A DNA stretch of 64,000 bases, from the NCBI GenBank assembly GCA_963746275.1, contig CAVVAX010000011.1, positions 62,001 through 126,000 on the forward strand, in the 5' to 3' direction. Position 1 is the stretch's first letter, and the number at the start of each line of letters is the position of its first letter. The notes beneath the pieces were generated by a model that was not told the DNA's origin, did not search any database, and was given only the letters and a program-made list of their open reading frames with translations. This DNA is from JAEULH01 sp963746275 (lineage in GTDB: Bacteria > Pseudomonadota > Alphaproteobacteria > Rhodospirillales > Defluviicoccaceae). Shown one piece after another: positions 32,491-42,108 of this stretch. A program made the position numbers and the translations under genes.

Positions 32491-32494
32491 ATTT
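32450..32494 (+). terminator. Intrinsic-terminator-like hairpin
   Basis: Nine-base-pair GC-rich stem GACCCCCGC / GCGGGGGTC with a 20-base loop, followed by TCTTCATTT. On the opposite strand it is preceded by the MFS gene end about 110 bases away and could also serve there, although no U tract follows in that direction. Confidence 0.5.
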
Positions 32495-32605
32495 GTGGCG
32501 ATCTTCCTCCGCGATTTTCGTCCGATACCTTTCGCCGTCGCCAGGGCCGGCGCATCCGTTTGCCCCAGCGCCCGCCAGCAACTGGCGGCGCGCCTCTCCG
32601 CGGCC

Positions 32606-33957
32606 TCATCGCCCGGTCGCGGGAACGGGCTCGGCCGGCTCGGCGGGGGCTGCGGTCATGGCGCCGATGCGGCCGTTGACGAAGAAGACGGCGGCCGCCG
32701 CGACCAGGCTGGGGATGGTCAGCGCGGCGAAGTTGAGGTGGTGCGGCAGCGCCAGCGCCAGCAGGCCGCCGCCGAGCAACGGGCCCGCGATTGCCCCATT
32801 GCGGCCGATGCCCGACGCCCAGCCGACGCCGGTCGAGCGGATGGCGGCGGGGTAGAACTGGGCGGCATAGGCGTAGAGCAGGGTCTGCGAGCCGATGGTG
32901 GTGGCGCCGGCGATGGCGATGAGCCCGGAGACCAGCCACGGCGGGCTGTCGAAGCCGAGCAGCCCGAGCGCGAGCGCCGCTAGCATGAAGTAAGCCACCA
33001 GCACAACGCGGAGGCTGGAGCGATCGGCGAGCCAGGCGCCGCCGATGGCCCCGACGATGGCGCCCATGTTCAGCACCATCAGGAACGCCAGGCTGGACTT
33101 CAAGCCGTAGCCGGCAATGGTCATCAGCTTTGGCAACCAAAAGCCGAGCGCGTAGACCATCAGCAGGCACATAAAGAAGGCGCTCCAGAACATCAGCGTG
33201 CTCACTGCCCGGCGCTCCCGGAAGAGTTCGCCCAGCGGCGCTGGGCCCGGCTTGTCCGCCGGCAGGACCAGGACGTCGCCGGCCGAGATGGCGCGGTGCG
33301 GATCGATGGCGGCGAGGATCCGGCGCACCTCGGCGTCGCGCCCCGGCGGATCAGGAAGGCGGCCGACTCCGGCAGCGCCCGCATCAGCACCGGCAGCAGC
33401 AGCAGCGGCACGACGGCGAGGTAGAACATCACCGGCCAGCCGAACGTCGGGACGATCCAGATGCCGAGGCCGGCCGAGGTCATGCCGCCGATGGCGTAGC
33501 CGCTGAACATCACAGCGACCATGGTGCTGCGGCTTCGCTTCGGTGCGTACTCGGTCAGGAGCGCGACCACGTTCGGCATGACGCCGCCGATGCCGAGCCC
33601 GGCGATGAAGCGCAGGACGCCGAACTGCCAGGGCGTCGCCGCCAGGCCGTTGATCACGGTGACGACGCTGAACAACACCACGCAGACGACGATGCCGGTC
33701 TTGCGCCCCAGCCGGTCGGACAGCATGCCGAAGCTCATCGCCCCGATCATCATCCCGAACAGCGCGGCGCTGCCCAAGACCCCGGCTGCCACCGGGCCGA
33801 GCTGCCACTGCTCCATCAGCCGGGGGAGAACGACGCCATAGATGACCAGGTCATAGCCGTCGAAGAGGATGATCAGCGTGCACCAGAACAGGATGGTGGC
33901 GTGAAAGCGGCCGAAGCGCGCGGTCGCGATGACGGCGTCGACGTCGATGGTCCGCAT
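32606..33957 (-). CDS. MFS transporter, aromatic-acid/H+ symporter type, frameshifted
   Basis: About 450 residues with twelve predicted membrane segments. The conserved loop 2-3 motif is GMLSDRLGRKTGIV, and DGYDLVIYGVVLPRLM in helix 1 is the DGxD signature of the AAHS family (PcaK, BenK-like), which takes up aromatic acids by proton symport. Helix 4 has GLGIGGVMPNVVALLTEY. The frame changes near 33345 (IRRGATP/GRDAEVRRILAAIDP). It is transcribed alone. The substrate is inferred from family only. Confidence 0.9.
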
Positions 33958-34144
33958 GATCGGGCTCCTCAGGGACGAAGGCCTGCCGCGACGGCGCGGG
34001 AGCTCGTGACGACCGGCGAGCCGGCGGGTCTTAACGTCTTTCGCGCGCCCGGTGTTACCTCAATGTGCATTGCCGTGCGCCAGCCTTAACTTGCGGGCGC
34101 CGGCGGGCTTCCCTAGCTTGCGTTAACGACACCGGGTCTCGGCA

Positions 34145-35484
34145 ATGGAAGATCCGGTTCCAACGCACGGGAGCCGGCCCTTGGATAGTCTCACCCTGGC
34201 GACGCCGCGCAACGAAGCCGCGCGAGAGGCGTTGACGCGCGCCTTCGCCCGCGTCCGCAGGAACTCGCTTGCGCTGGCCGAACCGCTGTCGGCGGAGGAC
34301 CAGACGGTCCAGTCGATGCCGGACGCGAGCCCGACCAAGTGGCATCTGGCGCACACCACCTGGTTCTTCGAGACCTTCATCCTCGGCCGGCACGCGCCCG
34401 GGCTACCGCGTCTTCTCCGAGCCCTACGGCTATCTCTTCAACTCCTACTACGAGGCCCTGGGCGCCCGCCACCCACGTCCGGAGCGGGGCCTGCTGACGC
34501 GGCCGCGGGCAGACGAGGTCGTGGCGTACCGCGCGCACGTCGACGCCGCCATGGCCGAGCTGCTGGCGCATCGCCGACGAGCCGCTGTGGCGGGAGATCG
34601 CGCCGCTACTGGCGCTCGGCGTCGCCCACGAGGAGCAGCACCAGGAGCTCCTGCTGACCGACATCCTCAGCGTCTTCGCCCGCAACCCGCTGCGCCCGGC
34701 CTATCGCCGGCGGCCGAGGCAGCCGCGACCCAGGGGCCGGACGCGGGCGCGGAGCAGGGCCGGGTCGTCTTTGCCGGGGGCTTGCGCGAGATCGGCCATG
34801 ACGGCCCGGGCTTCGCCTTCGACAACGAGGGGCCGCGGCACACGGTCCATCTCGAGCCGTTCGCGCTTGCCCGCCGCCCGGTCAGCAATGGCGACTGGCT
34901 GGCGTTTATGGCCGACGACGGCTACCGCCGGCCGGAGCTGTGGCTGTCGGACGGCTGGGCCGCAGTCCAGGCCGAGGGTTGGTCCGCGCCGCTCTATTGG
35001 GAGCGGGCGGCGGACGAGGACGGCTGGGCGCAGATGAGCCTTCGCGGCCTGCGGCCGATCGACGCGCGCGCCCCAGTCTGCCACGTCAGCTACTACGAGG
35101 CCGATGCCTATGCCCGTTGGGCCGGCAAGCGGCTGCCGACGGAGGCCGAATGGGAGGTGGCGGCCGCCGGGACTAGACCCTTGCGGCAACACCGTCGGCT
35201 CAGGCCGGCTGCAGCCATGCGCCGCTGGCTCGGGCGGCGGGTTGCGGCAGATGTTCGGCGACGTTTGGGAGTGGACGGCCAGCGCCTACGCGCCCTATCC
35301 GCGCTTTCGCGCGGCCGTCGGCGCGGTCGGCGAGTACAACGGCAAGTTCATGTGCAATCAGATGGTGTTGCGTGGAGGATCGTGCGCGACTGCGGACGGC
35401 CACGTGCGGGCCACGTACCGAAACTTCTTCTATCCACACCAACGCTGGCAGTTCAGCGGCGTGCGCCTCGCCGAGGACGCGTAA
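34145..35484 (+). CDS. egtB: Ergothioneine biosynthesis protein EgtB, frameshifted
   Basis: Non-haem iron sulfoxide synthase joining hercynine with a thiol donor. About 446 residues. The DinB-like half gives the iron ligands in PTKWHLAHTTWFFETF and ALGVAHEEQHQELLL; the FGE-sulfatase half has PVSNGDWLAFMADDGY, VSYYEADAYARWAGKRLPTEAEWE, MFGDVWEWTASAY and RATYRNFFYPHQRWQFSGVRL. Frame changes fall near 34400 (GGG should probably be GG), 34570, 34700 and 35180. egtD follows after 16 bases, the usual two-gene unit. Confidence 0.93.
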
Positions 35485-35500
35485 GGAAAAAGGCCAAGTC

Positions 35501-36493
35501 ATGGACGGACCCTCCGAGCACCATCACCGGCCGGTTTCACCGGAGCCGGACCTGTCCTTCCGCGAGGCCGTCATCGAGGGCCTTGCCCGGCCGCAGAAGG
35601 CCATCCCCAGCCGGTACTTCTACGACGAGCGGGGATCGACGCTGTTCGAGCAGATCTGCTCCCTGGAGGAGTACTACCCTACCCGGACGGAGATCGCGAT
35701 CCTGGAGGCCTGCTGTGCCGAGATCGGCCGCATCCTGCCGCCGGCCGCCGCCGTCATCGAGATGGGCAGCGGCTCGAGCACCAAGGTCAGGGCGCTGCTC
35801 GACTGCCTGCGGGCGCCCTCGGCATACGTCCCGGTGGACATCTCCCGCGAGCACCTGATCGCCTCGGCCCGCTCCCTGGCGGAAGCCTATCCGCAGCTCA
35901 CGGTCGTCCCGGTGTGGGGCGACTTCGCCCGGTCGCTGGCGATGCCGGTCCTGCCCGAGGCGCCGCGGGTCATCTTCTTTCCCGGCTCGACCATCGGCAA
36001 CTTCACGCCGGACGGCGCGGTGGCCCTGCTGGCCGGCTGGTCCGGCCATATCGGCCTCGGCGGGCACCTGATCATCGGCGTCGATCTGAAGAAGGATCCG
36101 CAGCGGCTGGAGGCGGCCTACGATGACGCCGCCGGGGTGACGGCGGCGTTCAACCTCAACCTGCTGGCGCGCGCCAACCGCGAGCTCGGCGCCACCTTCG
36201 ACCTCGACGCTTTTGCCCACCGCGCCCTCTATAACGCGGAGAAGGGCCGGGTGGAGATGCACCTCGTCAGCGGCGCCGAGCAATGCGTGCGGGTCGAGGA
36301 CCAACCTTTCGACTTCACCGCCGGCGAAACCATCCACACCGAGAATTCCTACAAGTACACCATCGGCGAGTTCCAGGAGCTGGCGCGCGCCGCGGGCTAT
36401 CATTCCCTTGCGGTTTTCACCGACAGCGATACGCTGTTCAGCGTGCATGTATTGCAGGTTCGCAGGATCAGCCTCTGCGGTCCCATGCGTTAG
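35501..36493 (+). CDS. egtD: L-histidine N-alpha-methyltransferase EgtD
   Basis: SAM-dependent enzyme making hercynine by triple methylation of histidine. 330 residues, intact. N-terminal REAVIEGLARPQKAIPSRYFYDERGSTLFEQI with LEEYYPTRTE; SAM site VIEMGSGSSTKVRALLD; PGSTIGNFTPDGA; LIIGVDLKKDPQRLEAAYDD; late motif HTENSYKYTIGEFQELARAAGY. AAGGAAAAAGG precedes the ATG. Confidence 0.95.
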   Translation: MDGPSEHHHRPVSPEPDLSFREAVIEGLARPQKAIPSRYFYDERGSTLFEQICSLEEYYPTRTEIAILEACCAEIGRILPPAAAVIEMGSGSSTKVRALLDCLRAPSAYVPVDISREHLIASARSLAEAYPQLTVVPVWGDFARSLAMPVLPEAPRVIFFPGSTIGNFTPDGAVALLAGWSGHIGLGGHLIIGVDLKKDPQRLEAAYDDAAGVTAAFNLNLLARANRELGATFDLDAFAHRALYNAEKGRVEMHLVSGAEQCVRVEDQPFDFTAGETIHTENSYKYTIGEFQELARAAGYHSLAVFTDSDTLFSVHVLQVRRISLCGPMR

Positions 36494-36502
36494 AGGGAGG
36501 GA

Positions 36503-36802
36503 ATGGCCATGGCGACGGATGTTCGCGAAGAGCAGCGCGGCAGGGACATCGAGACGCTCAAGGTCGAGATCGACAAGCTGCGCGCGGACGTCGCGGCGAC
36601 CACGCGCACGCTGAAGGATCTCGGCGGATCACTCGGCGCGCAGGCTGCTGCGACGCTGCGAGGTTCGGCCGACAAGGCGCGCACCCAGGTGCACAAGGCC
36701 GCCGACGACGTCAGCCATCAGATCGAGGAGCGGCCGCTGATCAGCATCATCGGGGCCTTCCTGATCGGACTTGTGCTCGGGACCATACTCAGCCGCCGCT
36801 GA
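36503..36802 (+). CDS. DUF883/ElaB-like membrane-anchored protein
   Basis: 99 residues. A charged helical body (ETLKVEIDKLRADVAATTRTLKDL, ADKARTQVHKAADDVSHQIEERP) is followed by a C-terminal membrane segment ISIIGAFLIGLVLGTILSRR, the layout of DUF883 proteins that sit in the inner membrane and in some bacteria bind ribosomes. GAGGGAGG gives a strong ribosome site. Its stop overlaps the next start as TGATG, so the two are coupled. Confidence 0.85.
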   Translation: MAMATDVREEQRGRDIETLKVEIDKLRADVAATTRTLKDLGGSLGAQAAATLRGSADKARTQVHKAADDVSHQIEERPLISIIGAFLIGLVLGTILSRR

Positions 36803-37261
36803 TGCTGGGCGAGTCGCCGCGTCCCGTCGGCCGCGCCATGAATGACCTGATCTCGCGGCTCGTCGGCGGGTTCGCGCTGATGGTGCCGGCGCTTATCCTG
36901 ATGCTGACGGGGCTTGGCTTCGTCTTGGCGGCGATCTACTTGGCCTTGGTCCGGATCGTCGATGCCGCCGGTTGCCGCTCTGGCCACCGGCGGAGCGGCC
37001 TTCGCCGCCGCGATCCTCCTGCTGCTGGTCGCGAAAGTTCGTGGCTCCCGCCGCCGGCGCCCGGTCGCGCGCCCGGCGGTCGGGCCGGCGGCTGCCGATG
37101 TCACTGGGGGAGCGGCAGAACTGGGCGTTGTTCTTGCCGATGAAGGCCGCCGGCTGCTCGCCGGGCACGCCAAGGGCGCGGCCGCCACCGCGCTTGCTGC
37201 CGGCCTCGCCGTCGGCATAAGCCCGCGCCTGCGTCGCACCCTGTGGCGGCTGCTCGGCTAG
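36802..37261 (+). CDS. Small inner-membrane protein, phage-holin-superfamily-like, frameshifted
   Basis: About 152 residues with two adjacent membrane segments (LMVPALILMLTGLGFVLAAIYLALV and ATGGAAFAAAILLLLVAKV) and a basic then helical tail (GRRLLAGHAKGAAATALAAGLAVGISPRLRRTL). Such proteins commonly follow DUF883 genes. The frame is restored by removing one G in GCCGCCGGTTGCC near 36971. The stop is one base from the stop of the convergent hydrolase gene. No function is known. Confidence 0.75.
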
Positions 37262-37262
37262 G

Positions 37263-38651
37263 CTATCCGCGGCCGTGAACTTCGTCGGCGACGCGGTCGA
37301 TGATCGCGAGCAGGCGGTCGATCGGCGCCGGATCGCAGAGCAGGCCAAGGGCGACGGAGAAGTGGCCCTGCGGGCGGAGGAACAAGTTCTCCGCGGGGAC
37401 CTGCCAGCGGCGGGCCAGCGCACTGCCGCCGGCGAACGGGGTGAGGTCATCGGCCTCGCCCAGCACCATGACGATCCGCTCCGGCGCCATCAGCGCCGGT
37501 CCATGCGGCTCCAGCAGCGCCAGCCACGGATCCAGCGCCGCCTTCGTCCAGCCGGCCGCGGCCAGCCTCTGCGGGATGGCCAGCGACTTCGCCAGGCTGC
37601 CGTCGAAGGCGACGTCGGTCATCGACCCGGAGGTGGCGATGAGGAACAGGATGTCTGGCTGCATCGCTGCCGGCCAAGCCTGGCAGGCGCTCGCTGTAAG
37701 CTGTGCCGTGAGCGAGCCCAGCGAGACGCCGCTCAAGACGACGGTGCAGCTGCCCTGCTCACGCGCCCACCGCGTCAGCACCGCGATCTCGGCCAGCGCC
37801 GCCTGGAAGACGTCGAGCATGCCGAGCAGGCCGTGGGCGATGATCGGCTCGCCGCCATAGTAGCCGTGGAGCATCCTCCGGCCGTGCCAGGGCCCGGTCG
37901 GGCGGATGATCCGGATGCCGCGCTCCAGCAGCGCGGCGAAGGTGTCGCCGGCCTCCGGCCACATGTCGCCGTCGACGGCGATGCCGTGGAGGAAGATCAT
38001 CGTCGTCTTCGCTCGAACCGCCGCCGGTTCGTAGACGTGCGCCCAGACGGTGTCGCCGATGACCGGGGAAGGAAATCGCAGCCAGTACTGCCGCCCGCGG
38101 AGGGTGCCCAAAGCCCCGGAGATCTCGACGTTCGGGTATGCGGGTGCGGGATAGGCGGGCTCCTCACCATTTGCCCGCCGTCCGTGCCGCGCCCGGACCG
38201 CGTCCGGGGTCGCCACCTCCCAGCGCACCGGCGGCACCTGCCGCAACCACGGCAGGAAGCTGCGGCGTGCGAGCATGAAGCGGAAGGCGGCGCGGTCGCG
38301 GCGGCGGGCGATGGCGGTGAGCTCGTCGCGTGAGGACCCGGCGGCGAAGAAGGCCTCCCGCCACAGCGCCTCGGCGCGCGCGTAGAGCTGGGCCAGCCGG
38401 CCGACGCCCCGCACCCGGCGCAGCAACACCGGCCCCGGCCGGGCGATGCCGAGCATATGGCCAAGCGCAGCGGTGTCTTCGCCCGCGGCGGCTGCCGCGG
38501 CCCAGGCCCGCGACAACGGGAAATAGACGCCGGCGACCAGCGGCACGCCGAGCGCGTCCCACCATGGGCGGAAGAACACCTGGCCGACGACCCGGGGAAC
38601 GAGCGGGTCGAGCGGCGTGAGGTGGAGGCGGGGGCGCGTCGGGTTGAGCAT
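37263..38651 (-). CDS. Alpha/beta-hydrolase-fold protein
   Basis: 462 residues, intact. The N-terminal 190 residues are helical and of unknown kind (PRLHLTPLDPLVPRVVGQVFFRPWWDALG). The hydrolase part has the oxyanion segment TMIFLHGIAVDGDMWPEAGDTFAALL, nucleophile elbow VVLSGVSLGSLTAQL, candidate acid Asp in MVLGEADDLTPF and His in FLRPQGHFSVAL. It is predicted to act on an ester or peptide bond, substrate unknown. I start at the ATG rather than the TTG one codon earlier. The neighbour ubiX is on the same strand 36 bases upstream. Confidence 0.85.
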   Translation of the reverse strand: MLNPTRPRLHLTPLDPLVPRVVGQVFFRPWWDALGVPLVAGVYFPLSRAWAAAAAAGEDTAALGHMLGIARPGPVLLRRVRGVGRLAQLYARAEALWREAFFAAGSSRDELTAIARRRDRAAFRFMLARRSFLPWLRQVPPVRWEVATPDAVRARHGRRANGEEPAYPAPAYPNVEISGALGTLRGRQYWLRFPSPVIGDTVWAHVYEPAAVRAKTTMIFLHGIAVDGDMWPEAGDTFAALLERGIRIIRPTGPWHGRRMLHGYYGGEPIIAHGLLGMLDVFQAALAEIAVLTRWAREQGSCTVVLSGVSLGSLTAQLTASACQAWPAAMQPDILFLIATSGSMTDVAFDGSLAKSLAIPQRLAAAGWTKAALDPWLALLEPHGPALMAPERIVMVLGEADDLTPFAGGSALARRWQVPAENLFLRPQGHFSVALGLLCDPAPIDRLLAIIDRVADEVHGRG

Positions 38652-38687
38652 CAATTAGCGGTCTTCGCTTCGCTTTTGGGGCGACGG

Positions 38688-39251
38688 CTAGGCGCCGGAC
38701 CAGCGCCGGCAGACGTCATGAGCGATGCCGAGCTGGTCCAGGGCGCGGCCCACGCCCTGACGGATCACGTCGTCCAGGGTCTCCGGGCGGTGGTAGAACG
38801 CCGGCATCGGCGGCAGGATGATGGCGCCGATCTCGGCGGCGCGCGTCATCAAACGCAAGTGTCCGAGGTGCAGGGGTGTCTCGCGAACCATCAGCACCAG
38901 CGGCCGGCGCTCCTTCAAGGTGACGTCGGCGGCGCGAATAAGCAGGTTCTCGGCATAGCCGTTGGCGACGCCGGAGAGCGTCTTCACCGAGCAGGGCGCG
39001 ATGATCATGCCGGCGGTCCGGAACGAGCCGCTGGCAATGGCCGCAGCTAAATCCTTGTTGCTGTAGGAGACGGCGGCGAGGGCGCGCACGTCGCCCGCTG
39101 TCATGTCGAGCTCGAGGCTGAGGGTTCGCATCCCGGTCTCGCTCATGACCAGATGCGTCGGGACGGCGAGCGCCTTGAGCGCCTTGAGCAGTTCGACGCC
39201 GTAGACCGCGCCGGTCGCCCCGGTGATGCCGACGACGATGGGCAGGGTCAT
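38688..39251 (-). CDS. ubiX: Flavin prenyltransferase UbiX
   Basis: Makes the prenylated FMN cofactor used by UbiD-type decarboxylases. 187 residues, intact. FMN site IVVGITGATGAVYGVELLKAL; AGMIIAPCSVKTLSGVANGYAENLL; VLMVRETPLHLGHLRLMTRAAEIGAIILPPMPAFY. No ubiD is visible in the window. Confidence 0.95.
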   Translation of the reverse strand: MTLPIVVGITGATGAVYGVELLKALKALAVPTHLVMSETGMRTLSLELDMTAGDVRALAAVSYSNKDLAAAIASGSFRTAGMIIAPCSVKTLSGVANGYAENLLIRAADVTLKERRPLVLMVRETPLHLGHLRLMTRAAEIGAIILPPMPAFYHRPETLDDVIRQGVGRALDQLGIAHDVCRRWSGA

Positions 39252-39381
39252 CGGCCATCATCCTTTTGTGCGCGCGTGATCGCGCTATGATGCAAAGCCG
39301 CTCTGGCGTGCACAAGGACGCCGGGAGGCCACGTCGGGCGACCGCCGCGCCGGCGCAACGTTCGGGCTGTGAGGCGAATCG

Positions 39382-39715
39382 GTGCGCTCGAAGAACGTCA
39401 GGCTGTCGGCGACCGCGGTCGTCCTTGCGGCTGTGCGGGCGTGTCGCCGGATGCGGACACCCAGAGCCGTACGTTTATGCATATCGGGAGTTCGACCGCT
39501 CCTCGTCGGAGTTCCGCCGCGAGCCTCCCGATCGGACATGGGTCACGGTCTGCGCACCGCCCTTCCGCCAGCCCGATGCCACCGTCGCAGCGCTCGCCGA
39601 GCAGGCCTGCCAGAAGCACGGCAAGACCGCGGTGCAGGCCGACCGGCAGTTCGGCGTCTGCCCGTTGCTGCTCGCCTCCGCGGTCGTCTACCGCTGCACC
39701 AGCCCGACGTCGTAG
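39382..39715 (+). CDS. Small putative lipoprotein, frameshifted
   Basis: About 110 residues from a GTG start: basic N-terminus RSKNVRLSATAVVLAA, then a one-base frame change and GRVAGCGHPEPYVYAYREFDR, where VAGC could be a lipobox with Cys as first mature residue. The mature part has two further Cys in VTVCAPP and EQACQKHGK and ends VVYRCTSPTS. Codon use is like the neighbours. The family is not recognised. Confidence 0.55.
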
Positions 39716-39750
39716 GGGCGCTCTTTGGGGCCCGGAAGCGATCGAAACGT

Positions 39751-39856
39751 CCTCACCCTGACCCCTCCCACTTGCGTGTCCCGCGCCCGGGAGAGGGAGA
39801 GCAGCGGCATCATCGTCGCGCGACACCCCTATAGCCCGCGCAAGCGGAGGGTGAGG
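39751..39856. repeat. Inverted repeat bracketing a GGGAGAGGG-type element
   Basis: CCTCACCCT at 39751-39759 pairs with AGGGTGAGG at 39848-39856 around CCCGGGAGAGGGAGAG. It lies between convergent genes. A related element (CACCCT ... CTCCCTCTCCCG ... GGTTGGGGTGAGGGTG) is found near 55.6 kb. Such elements are common intergenic repeats in proteobacteria. Confidence 0.6.
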
Positions 39857-39859
39857 CGG

Positions 39860-40117
39860 TCAGACGCTGCCGGCGACGGGGAAGGCCTTGAAGGCGACGG
39901 TGGTGAACGTGTCCTTGATGCCGGGCAGCCGCTGGATGCGCTCGGTGACGAAGTGGCCGATGTCGACCTCGTCGTCGAGATAGCACTTCAGCAGCAGGTC
40001 GTACTCGCCCGAGGTCGAGTAGATCTCGGAGGCCGCCTCGACGCACTCGACGATGCGGTCGGCGACCTCGTAGGCCTCGCCGAGCTCGCACTTGATCTGC
40101 ACGAAGATCGTCTTCAT
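39860..40117 (-). CDS. Stand-alone Lrp/AsnC ligand-binding domain (RAM domain) protein
   Basis: 85 residues: TIFVQIKCELGEAYEVADRIVECVEAASEIYSTSGEYDLLLKCYL ... IGHFVTERIQRLPGIKDTFTTVAFKAFP. This is the C-terminal effector domain of Lrp-type regulators without the DNA-binding part, as found in many alphaproteobacteria. Likely an amino-acid sensor or enzyme partner. I start at the ATG that opens the domain. It is 25 bases downstream of the helicase gene. Confidence 0.88.
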   Translation of the reverse strand: MKTIFVQIKCELGEAYEVADRIVECVEAASEIYSTSGEYDLLLKCYLDDEVDIGHFVTERIQRLPGIKDTFTTVAFKAFPVAGSV

Positions 40118-40142
40118 CCCCCGGCGCTGCCCGCTGCCATGC

Positions 40143-41653
40143 TCAGCTCTTCGAGGTGATCGTCGGCTCGCGCAGCAGGAAGGCCGGCACGTGATCGCCC
40201 ATGCCGACAACGGTCCGTTCGGTCTCGCCGCGGGTCGGTCGTTGGGTTCGCCGCTCGCCGCGCCGTTTGCCGTTGCGGGGTGCAGCGGCCGCGGCCTGCT
40301 CCGACTTCCGGCTCCGGCTTTCTCTCCGGCGCCCGTCGCTGCGGCTGCGGCGCCTCGGTTGGAGGCCGCGGCGCCCGCGGTCGGGCCGTCTCCCCCCGCG
40401 GCTGAGCGGAACCACCACCAGCGTAGTCGCTCCGCGGCTGAGCGGAACCACCACCGGCGCGTGCCTGCGGCTTGCCGCGCCGGCGCCGCCGCGCTGCCGA
40501 CGTGGTCAACTCGGCGGCCTCGAAGCCGGGGAGGGCCCGGCGGGGGATCGCGACGCCGATCAAGGTTTCGATGTCATGGACGTAGACGCCATCCTCGGGC
40601 AGGGCGATGGAGATGGCCCTGCCGGCCCGCCCGGCGCGGCCGGTGCGGCCGATGCGGTGCACGTAGTCCTCGGGGCTGGACGGAACGTCGAAGTTCAAGA
40701 CGTGGCTCATGTCCTGGATGTCGAGACCGCGGGCGGCAACGTCGCTGCAGACCAGCAGCGTGACCTCGCCGCGGCGGAACGACTCCAGCACCTGGGTGCG
40801 CGCCGACTGCGCCATGTCGCCATGCAGCATTCCGGCGTTGTAGCCGTGCCGGGTCAGCGAACGGGCGACGACGCCGACGTCGCGCTTGCGGTTGCAGAAG
40901 ATCAGCGCGCTCTTCACGTCCTCGCTGTCGATGACGCTGCGAAGCGCCGCGCGCTTGCTCTTATGGGTGCCGTCGCCGTTGACGACGATCAGCTCCTGGA
41001 CGACGTTTTCAGCCGGCGTCGACGGCGGCGCGGTGACGATTTCCTTCGGGTTGCTCAGGAACGCATCGGCGAGGCGGCGAATGGCCGGCGGCATGGTCGC
41101 CGAGAACAGCAGCGTCTGCCGGTTGCGCGAGACCACGGAGACGATCCGCTCGACGTCGGGGATGAACCCCATGTCGAGCATCCTGTCGGCCTCGTCGATG
41201 ACCAGAATCTTGACGTCGTTCAAGAGCAGATAGCCGCGCTCGAAGACGTCGATCAGGCGGCCGGGCGTCGCGATCAGGACGTCAGCGCCCCGCTCCAGAA
41301 CGCGGATCTGGTCGTTCATCGACTCGCCGCCGATCAGAAGCGCCTTCGCCAGCTTGTGGTACTTGCCGTAGGTGTCGAAGTTCTCGGCGACCTGGGCGGC
41401 GAGCTCGCGTGTCGGCTCGAGGATCAGCGAGCGCGGCATGCGGGCGCGGGCGCGGCCGGCGGCGAGGATGTCGATCATCGGCAGGGTGAACGACGCGGTC
41501 TTGCCGGTCCCCGTCTGGGCGGAGCCGAGAATGTCGCGGCCCATGAAGATGTAGGGGATGGCTTCGCGCTGAAATCGGCGTCGGCTCGGTGTAACCGGAG
41601 TCGGCGACAGCGCGCAGCAAGCCCTCGCTTAGCTGGAGATCCGCAAATGTCAT
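40143..41653 (-). CDS. DEAD-box RNA helicase, frameshifted
   Basis: About 503 residues. Q motif TFADLQLSEGLLRAVADSGYTEPTPI; motif I AQTGTGKTASFTLP; Ia PTRELAAQV; Ib TPGRLIDV; II VIDEADRMLDMGF; III LFSATMPP; V CSDVAARGLDI; VI HRIGRTGRAGR. The long basic C-terminus (RRRRRGKPQARAGG, KRRGERRTQRPTRGETERTVVGMGDHVPAFLL) is typical of RhlE-like RNA helicases that act in ribosome assembly or decay. Frame changes near 41570 and 40330. Other branches of the family cannot be excluded. Confidence 0.92.
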
Positions 41654-41848
41654 GTCTTAGAAACTGGGCAAGCCCCGGGGATTAACGGCAATGACTATCG
41701 GCCGTGCACTGACGGTAGAAGTAGGCGCAAGCGAGCGCAAGTCAATCCCGCCCCCCTGGCGGTGACGCAACCGCCGCTACGGGAGAGACTTCGGCGGCCC
41801 CATACGCTTCTATTCCGCCCACAGTCCCGTCCGCGCCCACCGATCCTC

Positions 41849-41887
41849 GCCCGCCGACCTTGCCCGCCGACCTTGCCCGCCGACCTC
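41849..41887. repeat. Three tandem 13-bp repeats
   Basis: GCCCGCCGACCTT twice, then GCCCGCCGACCTC, head to tail in the gap before the XRE gene. Confidence 0.85.
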
Positions 41888-41961
41888 GCCCGCGGTCGGA
41901 GCTCGCGGCCCGCGCCGCGTTTGCAGCCGTGCGCATGGACACCACGGTCTGCGGCGCTGCC

Positions 41962-41991
41962 GCTGCCGCGCAAGGTGCTGCCGCGCAAGGT
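41962..41991. repeat. Perfect 15-bp tandem duplication
   Basis: GCTGCCGCGCAAGGT occurs twice with no gap, just before the AT-rich leader of the XRE gene. Confidence 0.85.
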
Positions 41992-42108
41992 ATGTCCTGT
42001 TCCTTGCCCCAATAAGCGCATATGATCAATTTTAAAGGTATCGGTGCGCCCAAGAATGTGAAAAAAGTTTGGCAGACTTAATATTATACACACCCAAAGA
42101 GGTTAATC

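Larger units (their letters stand above)
41654..42108. other. Gap with short tandem repeats and an AT-rich leader
   Basis: No gene is seen. It contains three 13-bp units (GCCCGCCGACCTT, 41849-41887) and two identical 15-bp units (GCTGCCGCGCAAGGT, 41962-41991). From about 42020 the base composition turns AT-rich (GATCAATTTTAAAGG, AATATTATACAC), unlike the rest of the window. This is probably the promoter region of the XRE gene, though no clean -35/-10 pair stands out. Confidence 0.7.
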
